Assembly: GCA_023253245.1 (NCBI GenBank)
Contig: JALRHB010000017.1
Span: 1-17,963 of the forward strand
From: Polynucleobacter sp.
Lineage (GTDB): Bacteria; Pseudomonadota; Gammaproteobacteria; Burkholderiales; Burkholderiaceae
DNA: 17,963 nucleotides
Direction of reading: 5' to 3'
The notes below the pieces were generated by a model. It made no database searches. It was not told where the DNA came from and saw only the letters and a list, made by a program, of their open reading frames with translations. Below, piece after piece: positions 1 through 7,967 of this stretch. How positions within the stretch are numbered: position 1 is the first letter of the stretch; every line of letters begins with the position of its first letter. Position numbers and translations under genes: made by a program.

Positions 1-3000
1 CTCTAATGCAGGCGCACTCTTTTCAATCAAGACATTATCTAGGGCGCTATCTAGACCATGGTCTTGCGTCAGAACTTGGTAGCGAGGCACATCTTTAGAC
101 ACGGCGGGCTCAGCAAAAATCTTACTGAAATCCAAACCATGAACCTTCCAGTTCTCAATTCCCTTACGGGTATCCAAAAGATCAACACGACCAATCAAGT
201 CATCAAACTTTCGAATACCTAATTGCGCCATGATCTCGCGTACTTCTTCAGCAATAAAGAAGAAAAAGTTCACTACATGCTCAGGCTTACCAGAAAACTT
301 CTTGCGCAACTCAGGATCTTGAGTTGCAACACCTACTGGGCAGGTATTTAAGTGACACTTACGCATCATGATGCAGCCTTCAACGACCAATGGTGCCGTT
401 GCAAAACCAAACTCATCCGCGCCCAACAGAGCACCGATCACTACGTCGCGACCCGTTTTCATTTGGCCATCAGCCTGAACACGAATACGACTACGCAAAC
501 CATTGAGAACTAATGTCTGCTGAGTCTCAGCCAGACCCAACTCCCATGGAGAGCCAGCATGTTTGATTGACGATAATGGTGAGGCACCAGTACCACCATC
601 GTGACCAGCAATCACCACGTGATCTGCCTTTGCTTTAGCAACACCAGCAGCAACTGTACCAACGCCCACTTCAGAAACTAACTTCACTGAAACATCAGCA
701 ACAGGATTCACATTTTTAAGATCGTGAATAAGCTGCGCAATGTCTTCAATAGAATAAATATCGTGATGTGGGGGAGGCGAAATCAATCCGACACCAGGAA
801 CAGAGAAACGCAATTTACCTATGTAGTCTGAGACTTTTCCACCAGGCAATTGTCCGCCCTCACCTGGTTTAGCCCCTTGAGCCATCTTGATCTGAATTTG
901 ATCAGCTGAACGCAAATATTCAGTAGTTACACCAAAGCGTCCAGATGCAACTTGTTTAATTCTAGAGCGTAAGGAATCCCCATCAAGCAAAGGAATATTG
1001 GCCTCAACAACATCATCGCCCAAAACGCTTGCCAAGGTCTCGCCATTTTTGATTGGAATACCTTTAAGCTCATTGACGTAACGATTGGGATCCTCCCCAC
1101 CTTCACCCGTATTAGACTTACCACCAATACGATTCATCGCAATTGCCAGAGTAGCATGAGCCTCCGTAGAGATTGAACCTAAAGACATTGCGCCCGTCGC
1201 GAAACGTTTAACGATCTCTTTTGCCGACTCAACTTCATCAAGCGGAATAGCTTTGGCAGGATCTAATTTGAACTCAAATAAGCCTCGCAAGGTCATCTGA
1301 CGTTTTGATTGATCATTAATAATGTTCGCGTACTCTTTATAAGTCTGATAACCCTTCTCAGCACCAATCCGAGTGGAATGTTGTAGCTTTGCGATGGTAT
1401 CTGGAGTCCACATGTGATTTTCGCCACGGATACGGAAGGCATACTCACCGCCAGCGTCTAACATATTGGTCAATACCGGATCATTACCAAAGGCAGATTG
1501 ATGCATGCGCAATGCCTCTTGCGCGACATCGAACACACCAATACCACCAACATTAGAAGGTGTACCCTTAAAGTACTTATCGATCAGATCTTTATTCAAG
1601 CCAATCGCTTCAAAAATTTGTGATCCCGTATAAGACATGTAAGTAGAGATGCCCATCTTTGACATGACTTTTTGCAGGCCTTTACCAACTGCTTTAACAA
1701 AATTCTTCACAGCCTTTTCTGGAGACAAATCGCCAGTCAACCCTTTGGCCATGTCAGCCAAAGTTTCCATCGCTAAATATGGATGCACCGCTTCTGCACC
1801 ATAGCCCGCCAAAAGAGCAAAGTGGTGAGTTTCACGCGCGCTACCAGTTTCTACTACGAGACCAACGCTAGTACGCAAACCTTTTTCAACCAAATGCTGA
1901 TGAATAGCTGAAGTGGCGAGCAATGCAGGAATAGCAACGTGATTCTCATCAATTTGACGATCGCTCACGATCAAAATGTTATAGCCAGAGCGCACAGCAT
2001 CTGCTGCCTCTGCACATAATGATGCCAAGCGAGCCTCAATCCCAGCCTTACCCCAAGATGCCGGATAGCAAATATCCAATTCATAGGAGCGGAACTTACC
2101 ATTGGTGTAATGACCAATGTGACGAATCTTGGTGATGTCATCAAAATCCAAGATTGGTTGACTGACCTCTAAGCGCATTGGAGGGTTGATGTTATTGGTG
2201 TCCAACAAGTTTGGCTTTGGCCCAATAAAGGAAACCAAAGACATCACCATGTTTTCACGAATCGGATCAATCGGAGGGTTAGTAACCTGCGCAAACAATT
2301 GCTTGAAGTAGTTATAGAGAGGCTTATTCTTATCGGAGAGCACGGCCAATGGACTATCGTTACCCATTGACCCAATCGCCTCTTCACCATTCATGGCCAT
2401 TGGCGCCATCAAGTACTTAATATCCTCTTGGGTATAACCAAAGGCTTGTTGACGATCTAATAATTTTGCTGCAGGACGAATGGTGGTTTTTTCATCCACG
2501 ATATCTGCTTTGCTGGCGTCTACTTCATCGAGTTTGACCCGAACTGCATCTATCCAGCTCTTATATGGCTTTGCTTTTGAGACAGCATTTTTGAGTTCGA
2601 CATCATCAATAATGCGGCCCTGCTCCATATCAATCATGAACATCTTGCCAGGTTGTAAGCGCCACTTTTGAACAATCTTGCTCTCTGGAATCGGCAATAC
2701 ACCGGCCTCTGATGCCATGATGACCAAATCATCATCGGTGACGTAATAACGCGCCGGGCGCAAACCATTTCGATCCAAAGTGGCGCCAATTTGACGGCCA
2801 TCAGTAAATGCCATAGCTGCAGGACCATCCCATGGCTCCATCATCGCTGCATGATATTCATAGAATGCGCGACGATTATCATCCATTAATGCATGCTGCT
2901 CCCAAGCCTCAGGAATCATCATCATCATGGCTTGTGCCAAGGGGTAACCAGACATCACCAACAACTCTAAACAGTTATCAAAACAGGCTGTGTCCGATTG

Positions 3001-3900
3001 ACCCGGATAAATCAGAGGCCATAATTTTTTGAGGTCATCTCCCAGAACTGGTGAACTAATTGCTCCTTCACGAGCATTAACCCAATTCACATTACCTTTA
3101 ACAGTATTAATCTCTCCGTTGTGCGCAATCATGCGATATGGATGCGCTAATTCCCACGCTGGGAAGGTATTGGTAGAGAAGCGCTGATGCACCAAGGCAA
3201 GCGCAGAAACTGTGCGAGGATCTTGTAAATCTTTATAGTACGCACCCACTTGATTAGCCAAGAGCAAGCCCTTGTAAACAACCGTACGCGCTGACATAGA
3301 AGCTACAAAATATTCTTTGCCATGCTTCAAGTGCAAATCTTGAATGGCATGACTTGCTGTTTTACGGATCACATACAACTTACGCTCTAGCGCATCCGTT
3401 GTCATGATGTCGCGACCACGTCCAATAAAAATTTGGCGTATGAAGGGTTCGGTCATTTGTACTGTCGGGGACATGGGCAATTTAACGTCGATAGGAACAT
3501 CTCGCCAACCCAAAACTACCTGACCTTCTAAACGAACTGTGCGCTCTAATTCTTGTTCACACGCAAGACGTGAGGCTTGCTCCTTTGGCAAGAAAATCAT
3601 GCCTACGCCATACTCACCAAATGGTGGCAAGACGACTCCTTGCTTTGCCATTTCTTCGCGATACAAAGTATCAGGAACCTGAATCAAGATACCAGCGCCA
3701 TCACCCATCAATGGATCGGCACCAACTGCACCACGGTGATCCAAGTTCTCAAGAATTTTTAATCCTTGGATAACAATCTCATGAGATTTTTTACCCTTGA
3801 TATGCGCGACGAATCCTACGCCACAGGCGTCATGTTCATTTCGTGGATCATATAAACCCTGCGCGATTGGGCGAAGATTGGTATTAAATTGTGTTGTCAT
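1..3900 (-). CDS. gltB: Glutamate synthase large (alpha) subunit, 3' end cut by window edge
   Basis: GltB makes glutamate from glutamine and 2-oxoglutarate together with the small subunit GltD (nitrogen assimilation, cytosol). The first 1300 codons are present in one unbroken frame; the family is usually about 1500-1580 residues, so only the C-terminal GXGXG beta-helix domain is mostly missing, because of the window edge. The class-II amidotransferase nucleophile is Cys26 in HDACGVGF, implying a 25-residue propeptide that is normally removed. A central-domain signature, QQAFGYTQED, and the FMN-domain motif GGTGASPLSSIKHAG (around residue 1100) are visible. The 3Fe-4S cysteines are C1176, C1182 and C1187 (C-x5-C-x4-C in CIMMRKCHLNTC), with the spacing known in bacterial GltB. 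A GGA Shine-Dalgarno lies about 8 nt before the ATG. gltD is expected just outside the left edge (inference). Confidence 0.97.
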   Translation of the reverse strand, partial: MTTQFNTNLRPIAQGLYDPRNEHDACGVGFVAHIKGKKSHEIVIQGLKILENLDHRGAVGADPLMGDGAGILIQVPDTLYREEMAKQGVVLPPFGEYGVGMIFLPKEQASRLACEQELERTVRLEGQVVLGWRDVPIDVKLPMSPTVQMTEPFIRQIFIGRGRDIMTTDALERKLYVIRKTASHAIQDLHLKHGKEYFVASMSARTVVYKGLLLANQVGAYYKDLQDPRTVSALALVHQRFSTNTFPAWELAHPYRMIAHNGEINTVKGNVNWVNAREGAISSPVLGDDLKKLWPLIYPGQSDTACFDNCLELLVMSGYPLAQAMMMMIPEAWEQHALMDDNRRAFYEYHAAMMEPWDGPAAMAFTDGRQIGATLDRNGLRPARYYVTDDDLVIMASEAGVLPIPESKIVQKWRLQPGKMFMIDMEQGRIIDDVELKNAVSKAKPYKSWIDAVRVKLDEVDASKADIVDEKTTIRPAAKLLDRQQAFGYTQEDIKYLMAPMAMNGEEAIGSMGNDSPLAVLSDKNKPLYNYFKQLFAQVTNPPIDPIRENMVMSLVSFIGPKPNLLDTNNINPPMRLEVSQPILDFDDITKIRHIGHYTNGKFRSYELDICYPASWGKAGIEARLASLCAEAADAVRSGYNILIVSDRQIDENHVAIPALLATSAIHQHLVEKGLRTSVGLVVETGSARETHHFALLAGYGAEAVHPYLAMETLADMAKGLTGDLSPEKAVKNFVKAVGKGLQKVMSKMGISTYMSYTGSQIFEAIGLNKDLIDKYFKGTPSNVGGIGVFDVAQEALRMHQSAFGNDPVLTNMLDAGGEYAFRIRGENHMWTPDTIAKLQHSTRIGAEKGYQTYKEYANIINDQSKRQMTLRGLFEFKLDPAKAIPLDEVESAKEIVKRFATGAMSLGSISTEAHATLAIAMNRIGGKSNTGEGGEDPNRYVNELKGIPIKNGETLASVLGDDVVEANIPLLDGDSLRSRIKQVASGRFGVTTEYLRSADQIQIKMAQGAKPGEGGQLPGGKVSDYIGKLRFSVPGVGLISPPPHHDIYSIEDIAQLIHDLKNVNPVADVSVKLVSEVGVGTVAAGVAKAKADHVVIAGHDGGTGASPLSSIKHAGSPWELGLAETQQTLVLNGLRSRIRVQADGQMKTGRDVVIGALLGADEFGFATAPLVVEGCIMMRKCHLNTCPVGVATQDPELRKKFSGKPEHVVNFFFFIAEEVREIMAQLGIRKFDDLIGRVDLLDTRKGIENWKVHGLDFSKIFAEPAVSKDVPRYQVLTQDHGLDSALDNVLIEKSAPALE

Positions 3901-3944
3901 GGTATTTCCGTGTGCCATAAGGGCTAAGTACTTTTGGAGGATCA

Positions 3945-3973
3945 AATATAGGTGAATACCCATGCTGATGCAA
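3945..3973 (-). promoter_or_regulatory. Candidate gltB promoter
   Basis: On the minus strand a TTGCAT hexamer (3968-3973) is followed after exactly 17 bp by TATATT (3945-3950), a sigma70-like arrangement (3/6 and 5/6 matches). It would start RNA near 3938 and give a leader of roughly 38 nt carrying the GGA ribosome site. It lies immediately after the inverted repeat at 3987-4045. Predicted by eye only. Confidence 0.35.
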
Positions 3974-3986
3974 TAGAAATAAAACG

Positions 3987-4045
3987 ACTCTGTCCCATTA
4001 AATTTGAATTTACAACAAACTATATTTAAATAATAGGGACAGAGT
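3987..4045. repeat. Imperfect inverted repeat after the RAYT gene (REP/MITE-like, possible terminator)
   Basis: Left arm ACTCTGTCCC-ATTA (3987-4000) and right arm TAAT-A-GGGACAGAGT (4031-4045) are complementary: 10 bp perfect, one extra base, then 4 bp. A 30-nt AT-rich centre adds partial pairing. The arm does not appear elsewhere in the window. It starts 48 nt past the transposase stop codon. RAYT genes are known to sit next to palindromes that they recognise, so a REP-like element is the first reading. On the minus strand the arm is followed by CGTTTTATTTC, so the hairpin may also end RAYT transcription before gltB. Confidence 0.7.
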
Positions 4046-4093
4046 AAATCATCAGGCTATCCTAGCTCCTAATGAAAACCCCAAGACATGCCA

Positions 4094-4798
4094 TTAAGCA
4101 ATTGAATTTATTGGAAATAATTTTTTAGGGCGTCCGCGGCGGCGCATGAGAGCTTGATCTGGACGATCTTTAAATAAGCTTTTTGCGTAATCTTCACTGA
4201 TCCAAGGCTTGGATCGCATTAAGGCCTCTGTAATTTGCCTATCCTCCCAATGGGGAGCCCCTTCTTTCACAAATGCTGCCCAAGCCATTTGCCGCTCAAA
4301 AGGAGTATTGCCCAAACTCCAGAAATGTTGGTGATCAACGAGCCAAGGCTCAGCATTGCCACCAATATGAGAAGAAAAACTGGTCCAGCTTGAATCTTGG
4401 GGGTTTGATTCAAAGCCAGCCCTAACGGGATTTAGCTCTATAAAACGCTGACAGCGCAAAAAGTATTCCGGATCTATTAATGAGGATCGAAAGCGCCCCT
4501 CCCAAATAGTTCCACTTCGCTGCTGCCGCATATTGAAATACTGGGCATAACGCCTACCCAAAGATTGCATGGTTTTTGCCAGCGAATCATGGCCTTGTGG
4601 AGTAATCAATAGGTGCGCATGATTTGGCATTAGAGCGAAAGCATGTACCGCACTCCCAAATTGCTTGGCTGCCTCTCGTAACCAAACTAAATACTGCCTC
4701 CGGTCTTCCTCATTTAAAAAAATGGTTTCACGATTATTGCCACGTACCATCACATGCATCGCCTGCCCAGGAATGATGATGCGCGCTTGCCGTGCCAT
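4094..4798 (-). CDS. REP-associated tyrosine transposase (RAYT, IS200/Y1-like)
   Basis: A 234-residue single-strand DNA transposase of the HUH/Y1 class. The N-terminal MARQARIIIPGQAMHVMVRG is typical of this family. The metal-binding HUH pair is H60 and H62 in MPNHAHLL. The nucleophilic tyrosine is probably Y84 in SLGRRYAQYFN (Y87 is an alternative), followed by the conserved WEGRF block. RAYTs are usually single-copy, domesticated-looking genes linked to REP palindromes rather than active insertion sequences. I chose ATG 4798 over the upstream in-frame start at 4861 because the longer N-terminus (rich in R, W and S) lies inside mrcA in another frame and family similarity begins at MARQAR. 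The start is 11 bp past the mrcA stop, so it may be co-transcribed with mrcA. No Shine-Dalgarno is evident. The C-terminus (about 130-234) is a basic tail seen in this family, ending in an RRRGRPKK stretch. Confidence 0.9.
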   Translation of the reverse strand: MARQARIIIPGQAMHVMVRGNNRETIFLNEEDRRQYLVWLREAAKQFGSAVHAFALMPNHAHLLITPQGHDSLAKTMQSLGRRYAQYFNMRQQRSGTIWEGRFRSSLIDPEYFLRCQRFIELNPVRAGFESNPQDSSWTSFSSHIGGNAEPWLVDHQHFWSLGNTPFERQMAWAAFVKEGAPHWEDRQITEALMRSKPWISEDYAKSLFKDRPDQALMRRRGRPKKLFPINSIA

Positions 4799-4809
4799 GA
4801 TGATATGAA

Positions 4810-7146
4810 CTACTGGAGTTCGCGAACTCCACCATCGACTGCAAACTCTGGAATAAACCAATCGCCATCTACTTGAACAACCCCAGCAGGAACCTCTCGA
4901 CCATGTTGAGGCTCATTCTTTAATGCGGTCGCCATATAAGAGACCCACATTGGTAAGGCAAGCCCTCCACCAGTTTCACGATCTCCTAGGCTTTGGGGTT
5001 TATCAAAACCAATCCAAGCAATTGCAACAACCTTGGGGCTATAGCCCGCAAACCAAGCATCATGAGAATCATTGGTAGTTCCTGTTTTACCAGCGATGTC
5101 ATTACGACCCAACTTTGCTCTTGAACTTGCTGCCGTACCACTCTTAGTTACCTCCTGTAGCATGCTATCCATTACAAAAGCAGTGCGCGCATCAAGTACC
5201 CGCGTAGCATCTATGCCAGCTTCAGCTGGTTTAGCTTCAAACAAAACAGTTCCTTTTGAGTCAACCATCTTGCTAATTAAATACGGATCAACACGATAGC
5301 CTCCATTAGCAAAAATGCTATAGGCGGAAGCCATTTGCAATGGCGTTACCGAACCTGCACCCAGAGCCATCGTTAAATACGGAGGATGTTTATCCGCCTC
5401 AAACCCAAAACGTTGAATGTAATCTTGCGCATAAGATGGTCCGATCGCACGAATAACTCGGACCGAAACTAAGTTCTTCGATTTTGCCAGCGCTGTTCGT
5501 AAACGCATCAAGCCGTCATACTTTCCATCATAGTTTTTTGGCTCCCATGCTTGGCTACCAGTCTCCATACTCCCTATTGAGAGAGGTGCATCATTAACCA
5601 TTGTGCTGGGAGAAAACCCTTTTTCAAGTGCAGCAGCATAGATAAAGGGTTTAAAAGAAGAGCCTGGTTGACGCTGAGCTTGTGTCACGTGATTAAACTG
5701 ATTGCGGCGGAAATCAAAACCTCCCACAAGCGAGAGAATGGCACCTGTGTCGGCATTCATTGATACAAAGGCAGCTTCTACTTGCGGCAATTGCGCTAAT
5801 TTCCAAACCCCGCCATCCGATAAAAGACGCACTATTGCGCCTGGTCGCAAGCGCTTCTTTGGCTGAGTGCTATCCGTTAATGATGCATTAGCCAATTTCA
5901 TCCCTTCGCCTTTAAGCGTAATGAGATCTCCGGTAGCAATCATCACGTGCATCTCTTTTGGCTTTACGTCTAGCACTACCCCCGATTGCAAATCATCCAA
6001 CTGTGGATAAGCTAGCAAAGCCTCATCAATAGCACGCTGTCGTTTAACCGAATCTTCTGGAAGTTCAATAAAACCCTCTGGCCCACGGTAAGCATGACGT
6101 AAGTCATAGTCAAAAATACCCCGACGCACTGCTCTGTATGCCGCATCTTGATCTGCTTTTAAGATGGTGGTGTATACATCGATGCCCTGAGAGTAAATTG
6201 CTTCACCATATTGAGCAAACAGTAGCTGACGGACCATCTCCGCCGGAAAATCAGCGCGTGTACTAAATTCATTTCCAAGTCCACGAATATGTAGTTCTTC
6301 AGCCATTGCATTTTGGTATTGCTCGGGCGTAATGTAAGACAGGTCGCGCATCCTCTGCAAAATGTATTCTTGACGAATTTTTGCGCGCCTGAAATTGCTA
6401 ACGGGGTTATATGCTGAAGGTGCCTTGGGCAATCCAGCCAACATAGCAGCCTCTGCAATGGATATATCTTTGAGCTCTTTGCCAAAATAAATTTGAGCTG
6501 CACTTGAAAATCCATAAGCCCTTTGGCCCAAGTAAATCTGATTCATGTAAATTTCAAGAATCTTATCTTTACTTAACTGAGATTCAATTTCCCAAGATAA
6601 TAAGACTTCATAAATTTTCCGGCTAAAGGTTTTTTCATTGCTCAAGAAAAAATTTCTGGCTACTTGCATCGTGATAGTTGATGCTCCCTGCGCTAGATTT
6701 CCGCGTAAGTTTGTGAGAGCTGCCCGCAAAATACCGACATAATCAACACCCCCGTGAGAATAAAAACGATCATCCTCAATTGCTAAAACAGCATTACGCA
6801 TGCTCATCGGAATCTCGGAGATTGGAGTTACCTTACGGCGCTCCTCACCAAACTCACCAATGAGCACTTTGTCAGCCGTGTAAATGCGCAATGGGGTTTT
6901 AGGGTTGTAGTCGACTAATGCTGAAATTTTCGGCAAATTCGGTTTAGCAATTAAGAAGGCATACCCCAGTAAAAGCGTAAAAACCACTGCAAAGAGCATA
7001 CAGATAATGAGCAAAGCCTTTACAAGAGGATTTCCCCCTGATTTTTTGGACAAAGAATGTCCTGACCTTTGCTGATTTGGGCGTCTATCAGACTGTCGGT
7101 TAAAGCGCCGACTTGGCGGCAACTTGTCATTAGGGGGTAGAGCCAT
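4810..7146 (-). CDS. mrcA: Penicillin-binding protein 1a (bifunctional class A PBP)
   Basis: A 778-residue inner-membrane enzyme that polymerises lipid II glycan strands and cross-links peptides in the periplasm. It has a polar, basic, cytosolic N-terminus (1-42) and one membrane segment (about 43-66). A GT51 glycosyltransferase domain follows, with catalytic Glu124 in EDDRFYSH and GASTITMQ at 154-161. An OB-like insert spans about 385-455. The transpeptidase carries S496-x-x-K499 (PGSSFKPF), S556-K-N558 and K687-T-G689. All catalytic motifs are intact and the length is normal (E. coli PBP1a is about 850). It is divergent from the secretin operon, as ponA is from pilM in other betaproteobacteria. 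No Shine-Dalgarno precedes the ATG, but TATAAT ends 8 nt before it. The next in-frame Met is residue 50, inside the membrane helix, so the first ATG is needed. ponA is a synonym. Confidence 0.97.
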   Translation of the reverse strand: MALPPNDKLPPSRRFNRQSDRRPNQQRSGHSLSKKSGGNPLVKALLIICMLFAVVFTLLLGYAFLIAKPNLPKISALVDYNPKTPLRIYTADKVLIGEFGEERRKVTPISEIPMSMRNAVLAIEDDRFYSHGGVDYVGILRAALTNLRGNLAQGASTITMQVARNFFLSNEKTFSRKIYEVLLSWEIESQLSKDKILEIYMNQIYLGQRAYGFSSAAQIYFGKELKDISIAEAAMLAGLPKAPSAYNPVSNFRRAKIRQEYILQRMRDLSYITPEQYQNAMAEELHIRGLGNEFSTRADFPAEMVRQLLFAQYGEAIYSQGIDVYTTILKADQDAAYRAVRRGIFDYDLRHAYRGPEGFIELPEDSVKRQRAIDEALLAYPQLDDLQSGVVLDVKPKEMHVMIATGDLITLKGEGMKLANASLTDSTQPKKRLRPGAIVRLLSDGGVWKLAQLPQVEAAFVSMNADTGAILSLVGGFDFRRNQFNHVTQAQRQPGSSFKPFIYAAALEKGFSPSTMVNDAPLSIGSMETGSQAWEPKNYDGKYDGLMRLRTALAKSKNLVSVRVIRAIGPSYAQDYIQRFGFEADKHPPYLTMALGAGSVTPLQMASAYSIFANGGYRVDPYLISKMVDSKGTVLFEAKPAEAGIDATRVLDARTAFVMDSMLQEVTKSGTAASSRAKLGRNDIAGKTGTTNDSHDAWFAGYSPKVVAIAWIGFDKPQSLGDRETGGGLALPMWVSYMATALKNEPQHGREVPAGVVQVDGDWFIPEFAVDGGVRELQ
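4814..4831. repeat. Perfect 18-bp palindrome at the mrcA/RAYT junction
   Basis: TGGAGTTCGCGAACTCCA equals its own reverse complement. As RNA it could fold as a 7-bp stem with a CGCG loop. It lies in the last codons of mrcA (encoding GVREL), ending 2 bp before the stop and 15 bp upstream of the transposase ATG. There is no T-run, so it is not a standard terminator. It contains GGAG, one of the tetranucleotides reported beside REP hairpins in RAYT systems. Role as RAYT site, translational hairpin or protein-binding site is unknown. Confidence 0.6.
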
Positions 7147-7154
7147 AGAGTCAA

Positions 7155-7160
7155 ATTATA
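7155..7160 (-). promoter_or_regulatory. -10 element of mrcA, possibly a leaderless promoter
   Basis: Minus strand reads CCTATAATTTGACTCTATGG: a perfect TATAAT whose last base is 8 nt from the A of the mrcA start codon. A start site 7-9 nt after the hexamer would fall on or next to that A. The -35 region is weak (for example TAAAGA with 18-bp spacing). No ribosome binding site lies between the hexamer and the ATG. Confidence 0.4.
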
Positions 7161-7286
7161 GGATGCTTGGGTGATTTCTCTTTAAGCTCCAAAACCCTTG
7201 CTGTTCTTATTTCGACTTATGCTTTTCTTACCCGCTTTTCTGCATTTCCCGATATTTTTTGCCCCTCGCAAGTTAAACAATATGGC

Positions 7287-7967
7287 ATGCCTGCACGTCA
7301 TATTTCCCACGAATCCTTTGATGACATTTTGAGTGAGCTTGGGGATGATCCAGCAATACCGGATCCGCATGGAATTCGTAAACCCATCATTCCAAAAAAG
7401 GCCCTGCCAAAGGCATCGAGTCAAAGCAAGCTGGAAGGATTTCAACTCAAGTGGCCTGATCTTGGCCAAGCCAAAACTCACTTTTTACTCATCCAAAGTG
7501 TGATTTTCTTATGTTTATTTGGCGTAATTTTTGTAGGATTTGATACCCATAAGAACGAGGCAAAGCTAGAAATTAAGGGCTTGCAAGAGCAGCTTTCAAG
7601 TCTCAATAAGGAGTTTTTCAGTCACCAAGAAAACTGGGGGCAAGAATTGGATGACTTATATATGGCAATAGATGAAATAGAAGTAAGTGTTCACTCTAAT
7701 AACAAAAAAACGGCAACCTCATCTAAACCAAGGGGGCCAATTATTAGCCCCCATGAAGCAGATCTTCGGCGTTGGCGATATCTCGGACTCATCAAAACAA
7801 ATGGTGTTGATCAAGCCGTTTTTCACACCGGCAAAAGCACCATGATGGTGACAAAAGAGGCAACCCTCCTTGGAGACTGGCGCTTGGTTCATCTCCAAAA
7901 GGAGATGGCTACCGCAGTCCATCCTCAGGGCAAATCGATTCACTTTAAATCGGTTCGATCTGAATAA
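7287..7967 (+). CDS. Unrecognised single-pass membrane protein with coiled coil, possibly PilP/PilO-like
   Basis: A 226-residue protein I do not recognise by sequence. It has a polar N-terminus (1-64) rich in Pro, Lys and acidic residues, one hydrophobic span at about 66-85 (LLIQSVIFLCLFGVIFVGF), a charged heptad-like stretch at about 88-138 likely to be a coiled coil, a Lys/Ser/Pro linker, and a C-terminal module (about 158-223). That module starts LRRWRYLGLI and contains LLGDWRLVHLQ, broadly recalling PilP-type domains that bind the secretin. It overlaps the secretin by one base (TAATG), so they are probably translationally coupled. This suggests an inner-membrane/periplasmic partner replacing PilN/O/P (inference). 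I chose ATG 7287. A TTG at 7167 would add 40 residues but leave only 20 bp to mrcA and no room for two promoters. Neither start has a good Shine-Dalgarno. Confidence 0.75.
   Translation: MPARHISHESFDDILSELGDDPAIPDPHGIRKPIIPKKALPKASSQSKLEGFQLKWPDLGQAKTHFLLIQSVIFLCLFGVIFVGFDTHKNEAKLEIKGLQEQLSSLNKEFFSHQENWGQELDDLYMAIDEIEVSVHSNNKKTATSSKPRGPIISPHEADLRRWRYLGLIKTNGVDQAVFHTGKSTMMVTKEATLLGDWRLVHLQKEMATAVHPQGKSIHFKSVRSE

Noticed and set aside
3440..3480. TGTCGGGGACA-like near-palindrome resembling the ACTCTGTCCC repeat
   Set aside because: It lies within conserved gltB coding sequence and does not share the full arm; chance resemblance.
1..3900. gltB as a truncated pseudogene
   Set aside because: The frame is continuous from the start codon to the first base; the missing C-terminus is due to the window edge.
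4799..4861. Longer start for the transposase
   Set aside because: The extra 21 residues are out-of-frame mrcA sequence; family similarity begins at MARQAR.
6159..6515. 118-residue open frame on the minus strand
   Set aside because: It lies wholly inside mrcA in another frame on the same strand and has no recognisable protein features.
7167..7286. TTG-initiated N-terminal extension of the membrane protein before the secretin, adding a second hydrophobic stretch
   Set aside because: It would leave 20 bp to mrcA and overlap the mrcA promoter; the first ATG in frame (7287) gives a normal soluble N-terminus. An AGGA near the TTG keeps it possible but less likely.
7182..7481. 99-residue open frame on the minus strand opposite the membrane-protein gene
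   Set aside because: No family features and no ribosome site; antisense shadow.
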